Assembly: GCA_031409875.1 (NCBI GenBank)
Contig: JANNYB010000158.1
Location: forward strand, 9,969 to 73,968
Direction of reading: 5' to 3'
From: CALMEH01 sp031409875
GTDB lineage: Bacteria; Acidobacteriota; Blastocatellia; Pyrinomonadales; Pyrinomonadaceae
DNA: 64,000 nt
A program made the translations under genes and the position numbers. Every line of letters begins with the position of its first letter. Within the stretch, counting starts at the first letter, position 1. A model generated the notes under the pieces. That model had not been told where the DNA came from. It made no database searches and saw only the letters and a program-made list of their open reading frames with translations. Positions 33,305-41,900 of this stretch are shown here, in pieces.

Positions 33305-34618
33305 CTACGGCTTCAAACGATTAAGCATTCGCGGAAACGGGATTGTTTCGCGGACGTGTTCGATGCCGCACATCCAAGCCGTGGCGCGTTCAACGCCCAT
33401 TCCGAAACCGGCGTGTGGAACGCTGCCGAATCTTCGCAAATCAAGATACCATTCAAACGACTCTTTCGGTAAATTATGCGCGATGATTTGCTGTTCGAGA
33501 AATTCCAAATTCATTGCGCGTTCGCCGCCGCCGATGATTTCGCCGTAACCTTCGGGCGCGAGAAGGTCTGCGCCGAGTGCTAATTCCGGGCGTTCTGCGT
33601 CGCGTTCAAAGTAAAATGCTTTGATAACGGCAGGGAAATGATGGACGAAAACGGGCGCGTCAAACTGTTTTGAAATATAAGTTTCGTCGGGCGCACCGAA
33701 ATCTCCGCCCCATTCAAAATCGTTTTCGAGTTCGCCTTTGGCAAATCCTTCTTTCAACATTTTCACCGCATCATCGTAATGAACACGCGGAAAACCGCTC
33801 GCTTGAATCGCTTCGAGCTTGGAAATATCGCGCTCTAAAACCGCTAATTCTTCGCGTCTGTCTGCCAAAACTCGTTCGACAATAAACTTTATCAAACCTT
33901 CGCCGAGCGTCATTACATCATCAAGATGTGCGTAAGCCATTTCAGGTTCGACCATCCAAAATTCGGTCAAATGACGACGAGTTTTCGATTTTTCAGCGCG
34001 AAAAACCGGACCGAAACAATAACTTCTACCAAGACTTGCGGCTGTCGCTTCGTTGTAAAGTTGTCCGCTTTGTGTCAGATACGCTTTGTCATCGTCAAAA
34101 TAATCAACTTCAAAAAGCGTCGTCGTGCCTTCGCAAGCGGCAGGCGTAAAAATCGGCGTATCAGCGAGAATAAAACCGTTTTCATCAAAAAAATCGCGCG
34201 TCGCTTTGATAACGGTGTGGCGAATTTTCAAAACGGCGTGTTGTTTTTTCGAGCGAATCCAAAGATGCCGATTGTCCATCAAAAATTCCGTTCCGTGTTC
34301 CTTCGGTGTGATCGGATAATCGCTGGCATTTTGGATAATTTCCAACGCGGTAACGTCCAATTCCACGCCGATTGATGAGCGCGTATCTTCTTTGACTTTG
34401 CCCGTTACGATTATCGAAGATTCTTGCCCGAGCGATTTCGCCGATTCAAAAAGTTCTTCATTCGCCGGCTTAAAAACGACGCATTGCACAATTCCCGTGC
34501 CGTCGCGCAACTGCAAAAAGACCAATTTCCCGCTCGAACGCGAGTTATAAAGCCAACCTTTCAGCGTAACTTCCGCGCCGATGTGATTTTTTAGTTCGTT
34601 GATGTATGTTTGATTCAT
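33305..34618 (-). CDS. asnS: Asparagine-tRNA ligase
   Basis: A cytoplasmic class II aminoacyl-tRNA synthetase that charges tRNA-Asn. The 437-residue protein has an N-terminal OB-fold anticodon-binding domain (about 10-105, EVTLKGWLYNSRSSGKLVFLQLRDG), motif 2 (CFGPVFRAEKSKTRRHLTEFWMVE split across about 200-225) and motif 3 (GFGMGVERATAWMCG near the end). The length is normal. It is divergent from the ABC exporter gene with 69 bp between. Its last 91 bp are duplicated at 30,345, with the restriction-modification genes in between. Confidence 0.97.
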   Translation of the reverse strand: MNQTYINELKNHIGAEVTLKGWLYNSRSSGKLVFLQLRDGTGIVQCVVFKPANEELFESAKSLGQESSIIVTGKVKEDTRSSIGVELDVTALEIIQNASDYPITPKEHGTEFLMDNRHLWIRSKKQHAVLKIRHTVIKATRDFFDENGFILADTPIFTPAACEGTTTLFEVDYFDDDKAYLTQSGQLYNEATAASLGRSYCFGPVFRAEKSKTRRHLTEFWMVEPEMAYAHLDDVMTLGEGLIKFIVERVLADRREELAVLERDISKLEAIQASGFPRVHYDDAVKMLKEGFAKGELENDFEWGGDFGAPDETYISKQFDAPVFVHHFPAVIKAFYFERDAERPELALGADLLAPEGYGEIIGGGERAMNLEFLEQQIIAHNLPKESFEWYLDLRRFGSVPHAGFGMGVERATAWMCGIEHVRETIPFPRMLNRLKP

Positions 34619-34687
34619 AGCTTGTTAAAAGTTTAATTGAAATAGTGTCGGTTGCAAAATTGCGAAATAAATAATCAAATAAAATAA

Positions 34688-36532
34688 ATGGCAGACGAAA
34701 AAAAGAAGAAGAAGATAGATTATTCACGCGCTTGGGTTGAAGCCAAAGGTTTGATTTGGGATTATCGTTGGCGATTGTTGCTCGGTTTGGTTTTGATGCT
34801 GATTTCGCGTGCCGCCGGATTTATTTTGCCTTATTCGACAAAGTTTTTGGTTGATAATGTTTTCGGTCAAGCGCAGTATGATTTGCTGAAATGGATTGCT
34901 TTGGCAGTTGGTATTTCGACTGTAATTGGGGCAATGACATCGTTTGCGCTGTCGCAGATTTTGGGCGTGGCGGCGCAACGGGCGATTACCGAAATGCGAA
35001 AGCGCGTGCAAGCGCACATCGAACGTCTGCCGACTTCGTATTTTGATTCGACGCAAACCGGACAGCTTATTTCGCGGATTATGCGCGATGCGGAAGGAAT
35101 TAGAAACTTGGTTGGAACAGGACTCGGACAAATCATCGGCGGATTGCTTTCGGCTTTGGTTTCGATGTGTTTTTTGTTTTATCTGAATTGGCAAATCACG
35201 ATTGTAACGCTCGTTGTTTTGGCGGTTTTCGGGTTTGTTTTGAGTTATGCTTTCAAACAATTGCGCCCGCTTTTTCGTGATCGCGGCGAAATCGAAGCCG
35301 AAGTTACGGGACGTTTGAACGAAGGTTTGGGCGGCATCAGAATCGTCAAAGCATACACGGCGGAAAAGCGCGAAGAATTGTCTTTTGCACGCGGCGCACA
35401 CAGGCTTTTTCGCAATATTGCCAAGTCAATGACGGGCGTTTCGGCTACAGGAAGTTTCGCTTCGCTGGTCATCGGCGCGATTGCCGTTGTGATGATTTAT
35501 TTCGGCGGAAGCGCGGTTATTGCAAACATTCAAAACCCTGCAAATGGAATGAGTTCGGGCGATTTTACGATGTATATTGCCTTTACGATTTTTATGGTTT
35601 TGCCGATTGTTGACCTTGCAAATGTCGGCACACAAATCACCGAAGCCTTTGCCGGCTTAGACCGAATTTCGGAAATTTTTGCAATGAAAACCGAAACCGA
35701 CGAAGACGAAAATCGAAACGCTCTGCCGAAGATTGAAGGCGCGATTGATTTTGAAGATGTGCATTTTGAATACGAAGAAAATGTTCCCGTTTTGAAAGGC
35801 GTTTCGTTTCATTCCGAAGCCGGAAAAACAACGGCTTTGGTTGGTTCGAGCGGTTCGGGGAAATCAACGGTTTTGAGTTTGGTTTTGAATTTTATTCAGC
35901 CGACAAAAGGCAGGATTTTGATTGACAGGCGAGATTTGCAAAGTGTTAAATTGCAAGATTATCGGCGACATCTCGGCGTAGTTTTGCAAGACAATTTTCT
36001 GTTTGACGGAACGATTTTGAGCAATATTCGATTTGCCAATCCGCACGCGAATTTCGATGAAATCCGCGAAGTTTGCCGTGTGGCAAACGCCGACGAATTT
36101 ATCGAAAAGTTTCCCGATAAATATGATACGATTGTCGGCGAACGCGGCGTAAAACTTTCGGGCGGACAACGCCAACGAATCGCCATCGCCCGCGCTTTGC
36201 TCGCAAATCCGCGAATTTTGATTTTGGACGAAGCGACAAGTTCGCTCGATTCGGAAAGTGAAGCGTTAATTCAAGAAGGTTTGAACAGTTTGCGAAAGGG
36301 AAGAACGACGTTTGTTATCGCCCACAGACTTTCGACAATTCGTTCGGCTGACCAAATTCTCGTTGTCGAATCCGGCGAAATTCTCGAACGCGGAACGCAC
36401 GACGAATTAATCGCCAAAAGCGGAAGATATAAACAGCTTTACGATAAGCAATACAAATTCGAGCAAAATTTATTCGTCAATCCGGGCGAAGAAATCAAAG
36501 ATCAAGAGAAATTTTCAGCAACAAAATTATAA
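34688..36532 (+). CDS. MsbA-like ABC exporter (fused membrane and ATPase domains)
   Basis: The 614-residue half-transporter has six transmembrane helices at about 20-330 and an ATPase at about 350-590. The ATPase shows Walker A GSSGSGKST, Q-loop VLQDNFLF, signature LSGGQRQR, Walker B ILILDEATS and H-loop IAHRLS. The enzyme works as a homodimer in the inner membrane. Proteins of this type flip lipid A core or export lipids, peptides or drugs. Placement is consistent with MsbA in an LPS-making cell, but the substrate cannot be fixed by sequence. The N-terminus MADEKKKKKIDYSRAW is Lys-rich. A palindromic repeat follows the stop codon. Confidence 0.9.
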   Translation: MADEKKKKKIDYSRAWVEAKGLIWDYRWRLLLGLVLMLISRAAGFILPYSTKFLVDNVFGQAQYDLLKWIALAVGISTVIGAMTSFALSQILGVAAQRAITEMRKRVQAHIERLPTSYFDSTQTGQLISRIMRDAEGIRNLVGTGLGQIIGGLLSALVSMCFLFYLNWQITIVTLVVLAVFGFVLSYAFKQLRPLFRDRGEIEAEVTGRLNEGLGGIRIVKAYTAEKREELSFARGAHRLFRNIAKSMTGVSATGSFASLVIGAIAVVMIYFGGSAVIANIQNPANGMSSGDFTMYIAFTIFMVLPIVDLANVGTQITEAFAGLDRISEIFAMKTETDEDENRNALPKIEGAIDFEDVHFEYEENVPVLKGVSFHSEAGKTTALVGSSGSGKSTVLSLVLNFIQPTKGRILIDRRDLQSVKLQDYRRHLGVVLQDNFLFDGTILSNIRFANPHANFDEIREVCRVANADEFIEKFPDKYDTIVGERGVKLSGGQRQRIAIARALLANPRILILDEATSSLDSESEALIQEGLNSLRKGRTTFVIAHRLSTIRSADQILVVESGEILERGTHDELIAKSGRYKQLYDKQYKFEQNLFVNPGEEIKDQEKFSATKL

Positions 36533-36534
36533 AA

Positions 36535-36688
36535 ACTGGGAGCGCAGGCATCTTGCCTGCACCGTTCGAGCGAAGCAAGAACGGCAAACGCTCGAATAGA
36601 AATCAACTTTCGAGTAATCTAAGGCGTTCGCGCCTGTTCTTGCAAAGCCTCGAACGCGCGTGCAAGCGAGACGCTTGCGCTCCAGTCG
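36535..36688. repeat. Palindromic repeat of the ctggagcgcaagcgtc type
   Basis: Outer arms (actgggagcgcaggcatctt at 36535 and the complement of cgactggagcgcaagcgtct at 36688) are imperfect inverted repeats. Inner gttcgagcgaagcaagaacg segments form further hairpins. Related to the element at 44,185-44,334. It overlaps an in-frame extension of the next gene, giving the spurious N-terminus MQARRLRSS. Confidence 0.85.
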
Positions 36689-36698
36689 AAAAAAAACT

Positions 36699-37133
36699 AT
36701 GGAAAATACACAAAACTACCAAAACCATACAAGATGGTTTCCGCTTGTTCATTTCGTTCTTTTCCCGATTTTGCTTTTCAATTTGATTTGGCATTGCGTT
36801 CGGCTTTATCAAGAGCCGAATTGGGATAGAGCCGAAATGATTTTATTGGCAATAGGCTTGCTTTTATTGAGTTTAGCGGCGCGTCTTCAGGCTTTGAAAG
36901 CGCAAGACCGCGTGATTCGATTGGAAGAAAGTTTGCGATACAGCACGATTTTGCCCGATGATTTGGCGCAAAAAGCCGGAAAATTGAAAACCGGACAAAT
37001 AATTGCTTTGCGCTTTGCATCAGACGAAGAATTGCCGCAACTCGTCGAAAAAACATTAAACGGCGAGCTTAATTCTTCAAAAGAAATCAAACTCGCCGTT
37101 AAAAATTGGCGCGGAGATTATTTAAGAGTTTAA
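36699..37133 (+). CDS. DUF6526-like small membrane protein
   Basis: The protein (about 144 residues) begins MENTQNYQNHTRWFPLVHF. Two transmembrane helices (about 12-32 and 45-63) precede a soluble tail with IALRFASDEELPQLVEKTL and KNWRGDYLRV. This pattern recalls the DUF6526 family, of unknown function. I placed the start at the ATG at 36699, because the earlier in-frame start codon is within a palindromic repeat. The tail is probably cytoplasmic. Its stop codon is the first part of the attccag tandem repeat. Confidence 0.8.
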   Translation: MENTQNYQNHTRWFPLVHFVLFPILLFNLIWHCVRLYQEPNWDRAEMILLAIGLLLLSLAARLQALKAQDRVIRLEESLRYSTILPDDLAQKAGKLKTGQIIALRFASDEELPQLVEKTLNGELNSSKEIKLAVKNWRGDYLRV

Positions 37134-37213
37134 TTCCAGATTCCAGATTCCAGATTCCAGATTCCAGATTCTTTTTCTTCAATTTGAAATCTGGAATCTG
37201 GAATCTGGAATCT
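37133..37213. terminator. Hairpin made of inverted tandem heptamers (attccag / ctggaat)
   Basis: Five attccag units (37133-37167) and three ctggaat units (37191-37211) can pair in one stem of more than 20 bp. It lies exactly between the stop codons of two convergent genes and overlaps the first one. It is probably a bidirectional transcription terminator or RNA stabiliser. Confidence 0.8.
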
Positions 37214-40015
37214 TTAAGGTATAAACGCGGCAGGCGCAGGCAAGTCGCCGTTTGCGCCGAAGTTGACGATTTGCAAGCCGCCGGTCGAGCGATTTACATA
37301 CCAAGTTCCGGCGCGGAAAATTGCCGTGTCTGCTTTGCCGTCGCCGTCGTAATCGCCGGGCGCGGGTTGATCGGTTGAGATTCCAAACGGCACAGCATAA
37401 TAGCTGAAGTCTTCCGAACGCAAAACGAACCAATTACCGTCCGAAGGTCTGAAGAAAGCGATGTCGGTTTTGCCGTCGCCGGTGTAATCTTGCGCGACGG
37501 GTTTATCGGTTGAAATTCCGAAAGTTGCCGCAATAATTCCCGTTGTCGAACGATTTAACCACCATTGACCATTTGACGGTCGGTAGATTGCTAAATCGGC
37601 TCTGCCGTCGCCGTCATAATCGCCGACTTGCGGAAGATCGCCGTTTTGTCCGAATTGGCGCGTGATGTTTCCGCTCGTGCTTTGCTGAATAAACCAAGTT
37701 CCGGTCGAAGCGCGGAAAAGTGCCGCATCTGCTCTGCCGTCCGCGTCAAAATCGGCGGGCGCGGGAACGTCGCCGTTTGCGCCGAACGGAAACGCGAAAA
37801 AGCTGTTATCTTCCGAGCGCATAATAATCCATTCGCCTGTTGTCGGTCGCCAAACTGCAATGTCGGTTTTGCCGTCGCCCGTGAAATCAGCCGGAACGAG
37901 TTTGTCTGTTCCTGCGCCGAATTGGAACGCATTATTTCCGCCATTTGAAGATTTTAGATACCACCATTGACCGTTTGACGGACGGAAAATCGAAATGTCG
38001 GTTTTGTCGTCGCCATCGAAATCAACGTGCGCCGGACGATTTATCGCCGTCGCTTCGCCGAAAACAGTAAAACGAAACGCCGGAGTTACCGAAAATCCGT
38101 TGGCGGCGGCGGCATCGGTAATATACCAACGCCCGAAGAAAGTTTGTCCGACAAGTGCGGGATTATTCGGAATCGCCACGCTGATCGAACCCGAACCGTT
38201 GTTTGCGCCTGCGCCTTGTAAATTCACGGTTTGACGCAAAAATGAACCGTTTGACGGAATTGTCGTGCCAACGCCCGGATCAGTCGAATTTATCACCAAA
38301 ACCGCCGCCGCGCCGCCCAAACCATTACCAGCCGCAACGGTAAAACTCGGATTTCCGACAAACGGCGGCTCGACCGCAACTGCCGCCGGAGTAAATCCGC
38401 CTGTGCCGGCTCTGCCCGTTCCCGTGATTTGCGGAACATTGGTTGATTCGGTGTAAAGTCGCGGACGGTCAAACGGCGGCATTTCGTCGCGCACCCGTTT
38501 ATCCGTTAAAGAATTTCTTAAAAATGCGACCACATTTGCTTGTTGTCCGGCGTTCAAACCGCGAGGTTGAATCAGATTGTTCGGAACATTCGGCTCGTTC
38601 GGAAAATCGCCGCCGCGATTGTAAAACTGCACGACTTCTTCCAACGTCTGAAGCCGTCCGTTGTGCATAAACGATGAACGAAGCCCGACATTTCTCAGAC
38701 TCGGAACGCGAAATTCGCCTAAATCATTTTGCGCTCCCGTAACCTGAAATCGTCCCGTATCTTCCGCCGCCGGACGCAAACCGATGTTGCGGAAAGTTTG
38801 GTCAGTCAGAAGATTCCCAGCGTGGCAAACGGCGCACGAAACATTTGTAAAAGTATTTCGCCCGTTTTGCTCATTGGCAGGCAGAGGCGTGATTCCGGCA
38901 TTCGCCAGATCGAGCGGCGTTTGATCGGAAAATTGCGTCCGTTCATATACGCCAATCGCTAAGGCGATGCGCGTCGGCGTAACGTCCGAAGTGCCGAATG
39001 CTTCCAGAAAAAGTTCGGGATAGCTTCGATTATCAACCCAAGTTTGCAAAGGTGTCGGAATATTAAAAGCTAAGGCTAAAGGCTTTGCGGTTGTAACTTT
39101 GCCCGCGATTTCTGTCCAATTCGATGCGCCGTGTCCCATTTCGACCGCATTTGTCGGCGGTCCGACTGCTTGACTTTCCAATGCGCCGCCGTTGTTTAAA
39201 ACGATGGCATTCGTCAGCGGGTCGCGGAAAGTTCCGGTGGCGCGTCCGTCCCAAAATAAAACCGGCGCGTAGGCGGCATTGATAAATGAATTCGCCTTGC
39301 GTCCCGTAACTTGTGAACGCAATCCGTAAGTGCTTGAAAATGAATAAGTTCCGTCCAAATTATTGAGCGGCACGCCTTCCGACCCGGTAACATCATCAGC
39401 CGTATTATAGACATTATCAAAACCGGGATTTTTTGAATTAAACGATGAAACAATTGAACGCGGATCAGTTCCGCCGATTCCGGCGCGGTGGCAAGTTCCG
39501 CAAGAAACGGTATTTGTTGCCGAAAGTTGTTCGTCCCAAAAGAGTGCTTTGCCGAGATTTGCTTTAACGGCGGTCATCGGATTTCCAGCAGGCGAAAGTT
39601 GCGGCGGTTCGAGCGGCGGAACAGGTCCTTGTTGTGCGCCGATTGCTCTCGTGCCTTGCACGGACGCGCTAAAACCACTTTGGACAGCAGCGTTTTCGGC
39701 GCGAATCCAATAGAAAAACGTCTGTCCCGCAGTTGCTGTCGTATCAAAGAAAAACGATGCTTGCGTTAAGCCGACATCGGTTGCCGTCGCCGAATTATTG
39801 GTCGTGTTGCGGAAAATGCGATAATTTGTCGCACCTCGCATCGTGTCCCAATGCAGTCCGACTTTGTTGTTATAAAGATTTGTCGTTGCCGTAAAACCGG
39901 TCGGCGCGGAAAGCGATGTTTGCGCGTTTGTGTTCGATTCAAAAAGATTATTTCCGAAACCGAAAATCGCCGCCAAAACAAAAAACAAAACCACAGAAAG
40001 TTTTAATATTCTCAT
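37214..40015 (-). CDS. Secreted di-haem cytochrome c peroxidase-like protein with Fn3 and VCBS domains
   Basis: A protein of about 933 residues with a signal peptide (about 1-33), a fibronectin type III domain (about 38-125, APTGFTATTNL), and a MauG/CcpA-like peroxidase (about 150-515) with two haem sites, CGTCH (about 172-176) and CAVCH (about 394-398). Such enzymes reduce H2O2 or oxidise protein or small-molecule substrates in the periplasm. A beta domain and VCBS/FG-GAP repeats (about 630-933) form the tail, ending GDLPAPAAFIP. The ATG at 40015 has AGAGG at ideal spacing, better than the one at 40021. A peroxidase joined to a propeller is unusual. Confidence 0.88.
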   Translation of the reverse strand: MRILKLSVVLFFVLAAIFGFGNNLFESNTNAQTSLSAPTGFTATTNLYNNKVGLHWDTMRGATNYRIFRNTTNNSATATDVGLTQASFFFDTTATAGQTFFYWIRAENAAVQSGFSASVQGTRAIGAQQGPVPPLEPPQLSPAGNPMTAVKANLGKALFWDEQLSATNTVSCGTCHRAGIGGTDPRSIVSSFNSKNPGFDNVYNTADDVTGSEGVPLNNLDGTYSFSSTYGLRSQVTGRKANSFINAAYAPVLFWDGRATGTFRDPLTNAIVLNNGGALESQAVGPPTNAVEMGHGASNWTEIAGKVTTAKPLALAFNIPTPLQTWVDNRSYPELFLEAFGTSDVTPTRIALAIGVYERTQFSDQTPLDLANAGITPLPANEQNGRNTFTNVSCAVCHAGNLLTDQTFRNIGLRPAAEDTGRFQVTGAQNDLGEFRVPSLRNVGLRSSFMHNGRLQTLEEVVQFYNRGGDFPNEPNVPNNLIQPRGLNAGQQANVVAFLRNSLTDKRVRDEMPPFDRPRLYTESTNVPQITGTGRAGTGGFTPAAVAVEPPFVGNPSFTVAAGNGLGGAAAVLVINSTDPGVGTTIPSNGSFLRQTVNLQGAGANNGSGSISVAIPNNPALVGQTFFGRWYITDAAAANGFSVTPAFRFTVFGEATAINRPAHVDFDGDDKTDISIFRPSNGQWWYLKSSNGGNNAFQFGAGTDKLVPADFTGDGKTDIAVWRPTTGEWIIMRSEDNSFFAFPFGANGDVPAPADFDADGRADAALFRASTGTWFIQQSTSGNITRQFGQNGDLPQVGDYDGDGRADLAIYRPSNGQWWLNRSTTGIIAATFGISTDKPVAQDYTGDGKTDIAFFRPSDGNWFVLRSEDFSYYAVPFGISTDQPAPGDYDGDGKADTAIFRAGTWYVNRSTGGLQIVNFGANGDLPAPAAFIP

Positions 40016-40067
40016 ACTCATAGCCTCTAATTAAGTCAAATTTTTGTGGAAAAAAATACATAAAATA

Positions 40068-40131
40068 GCAGAAACGCGCACGAAGTAAGCGTGTCTTGCC
40101 GAAATCACACTAACTTCGTGCGCGTTTCTGC
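40068..40131 (-). terminator. Hairpin after the ECF sigma gene
   Basis: A perfect 19-bp stem (40068-40086 with 40113-40131) contains gcagaaacgcgcac. A T-rich stretch follows on the minus strand. The same core occurs in the hairpin at 59,227. Confidence 0.8.
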
Positions 40132-40148
40132 ATTTTTCAAATAAACGA

Positions 40149-40772
40149 TCAAACTAATTTATCCAACAAATTACGCAGATATTTTCGCGTTCGCATCAGC
40201 CGAACTTTGACGTTGCTTTCCGTCCAGCCGAGCTTTTCGGCGACTTCGGAAACCGAAAATTCCTCGGCGTGAAACAGCGTCAGAGCCAGACGGTCTTTTG
40301 CGTCTAAACCCGAAAGCAGTTTTTCGGCTAAATCTTTATTTACAAAAGATGTTTCGTTATCCGAAGAATTTTTTTCAACGTAATTTTCAATAAATTCAGC
40401 GTCTTCGCTGCTCAAATTCGTAAAAAGATTTTCCGGTCGTCTTTTCAAACGGCGCAGTTCGTCGTAACAAACATTTACCGTCAAACGCGAAAGCCACGAC
40501 GAAAATGAATTCGGCTGACCGCCGCGAAAATCTTTCAAAGAAAAATAAATTTTTGTAAATGATTGCTGTGAAAGCTCTTCAATCGTTTCGCGTTGATTAA
40601 AAAAACGGCTGATGAGATGAATCACAAGGCGGCGATAGCGTTCAAAAATCACCGAAAAAGCCGCTTCATCACCGGCGAGAACTGCTTGCACGAGTTCATC
40701 GTCCGTAACGGGTTGAGCGGTTTTTGTCGCTGAAATATTCAAATTTATATCAAACGCCACGCTGTTAATCAT
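40149..40772 (-). CDS. ECF-type RNA polymerase sigma factor, second
   Basis: The 207-residue protein has sigma region 2 at about 25-95 (DDELVQAVLAGDEAAFSVIF, then ETIEELSQQSFTKIYFSLKDF) and region 4 at about 145-200 with a helix-turn-helix (FSVSEVAEKLGWTESNVKVRLMRTRKYL). It is the last gene of a three-gene operon, 3 bp after the EF-hand gene and 1.1 kb after the putative anti-sigma gene. This order is reversed from the usual sigma-first layout. It directs transcription of an unknown regulon. GAGAAG precedes the ATG. Confidence 0.92.
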   Translation of the reverse strand: MINSVAFDINLNISATKTAQPVTDDELVQAVLAGDEAAFSVIFERYRRLVIHLISRFFNQRETIEELSQQSFTKIYFSLKDFRGGQPNSFSSWLSRLTVNVCYDELRRLKRRPENLFTNLSSEDAEFIENYVEKNSSDNETSFVNKDLAEKLLSGLDAKDRLALTLFHAEEFSVSEVAEKLGWTESNVKVRLMRTRKYLRNLLDKLV

Positions 40773-40775
40773 TTC

Positions 40776-41867
40776 TTACTTCTCAACCTTAAAATCTTTC
40801 GGAGCAATAAAAAGTTCCGCCGAAGGTTCGCCGAGCTTGATGTTGACGAGCCGAAAAATCTGTTCGCCCGCAAGCGGATCAACGTGCCGCGAATAAACAA
40901 TCATTTGCAAATCGGGCGAAAACCATTTTTCGGTAATTGCCAGAAGCGGTTTGTCATTGCCGATTTGTCCGGCGGGAATTTCAACCGTTGTGCGCGTGCC
41001 TTCGACCTTTACGCCTTCCAACATTTTTGAGCCGAGCGATTCGGTTTTGCCGTTGCGCGGTTCAAATTCGTTTTGCATCGGCGGATTTGCGGGTAAAGGA
41101 TTTCGGCGCACGACTTTGCGATTGACATCAATAAAGTAATTCATTTTGGCGACAAAATCATTGATGAAAATCAATTTTTGCGGTTCGCCGATTGAAACGC
41201 CGCCGATGTCTTCAAGCGTTTGTTCGCGGCGCGTTCTGCCAGCCGCATCACGGTAAATCGCGCCTTTTGATTGTTTTGTCGCGGTCGAACCGTCAAAAAG
41301 CCGTCGCGTATTTTCAATAATTATTTCAGCGGAAAAAGGCGCGTCTTTGACAAATTTATCACCGAAACGCATTTCCATTCCGAGAAATTGCGCGTTCGGT
41401 GAAGGTTTTTTATTTTCTTCGCGGCGTTGCGGTCTGACTTCGCCGAGTTCCGCATTATCAATTGCGCCGTCGTCGTTGCGGTCAATATCGGAAAATTTCC
41501 GATTGATTGATTCGTTAAATTCACTGCGCGAAATGTCGGAATCTTCACGGTTCAGAAAAATAAACGGCGGAATAATCTGCGGCGGAAGTCGTTCGCCGTT
41601 AGTCGGTTTTGGCGGCAATTCGCTCTGTTCGAGAATGTTATTAGAATTTTTATCCCATTTTTTGAAAAAAACGTCTGCGCCGGAAACATATTCATCGAGT
41701 TCGATTTTGCCGTTTTTGTTGACATCAATTTGCTCGATCCATTCGGGGCGCGGCTGACGATTATTGTCTCCAAACGGCGGTTTTTCGCCGCGCGGACGCT
41801 GTGCGAAATTTAAGGCAGCACAGGAAAATAATATGATTGTAATATAAATAAAACTTTTGAATCTCAT
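40776..41867 (-). CDS. Secreted EF-hand calcium-binding protein
   Basis: The protein (about 363 residues) has a signal peptide (about 1-22, MRFKSFIYITIILFS, NFAQ). Several EF-hand-like loops follow: DVNKNGKIELDEY, DKNSNNILEQSE, NREDSDISRSEF and DRNDDGAIDNAE. The C-terminal half (about 165-363) is a beta-rich domain of unknown type (TRREQTLEDIGGVSIG, then ITEKWFSPDLQMIVYSRHVDP). I chose the ATG at 41867, which has AGAGG upstream, rather than 41885. It sits between a membrane-bound anti-sigma-like gene and an ECF sigma gene, so it may sense calcium in the periplasm. That role is inference. Confidence 0.82.
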   Translation of the reverse strand: MRFKSFIYITIILFSCAALNFAQRPRGEKPPFGDNNRQPRPEWIEQIDVNKNGKIELDEYVSGADVFFKKWDKNSNNILEQSELPPKPTNGERLPPQIIPPFIFLNREDSDISRSEFNESINRKFSDIDRNDDGAIDNAELGEVRPQRREENKKPSPNAQFLGMEMRFGDKFVKDAPFSAEIIIENTRRLFDGSTATKQSKGAIYRDAAGRTRREQTLEDIGGVSIGEPQKLIFINDFVAKMNYFIDVNRKVVRRNPLPANPPMQNEFEPRNGKTESLGSKMLEGVKVEGTRTTVEIPAGQIGNDKPLLAITEKWFSPDLQMIVYSRHVDPLAGEQIFRLVNIKLGEPSAELFIAPKDFKVEK

Positions 41868-41900
41868 AACTTTACCTCTGAACAAAAATTACTCTGAACT

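Noticed and set aside
30345..33395. Integrative element with its own integrase at asnS
   Set aside because: No tyrosine or serine recombinase gene lies between the two 3' ends, so I report the duplication but not a complete integrative element.
34724..35401. 225-codon minus-strand frame opposite the ABC exporter
   Set aside because: Antisense of a well-conserved membrane domain, with Arg/Gln/Asn-rich composition typical of shadow frames.
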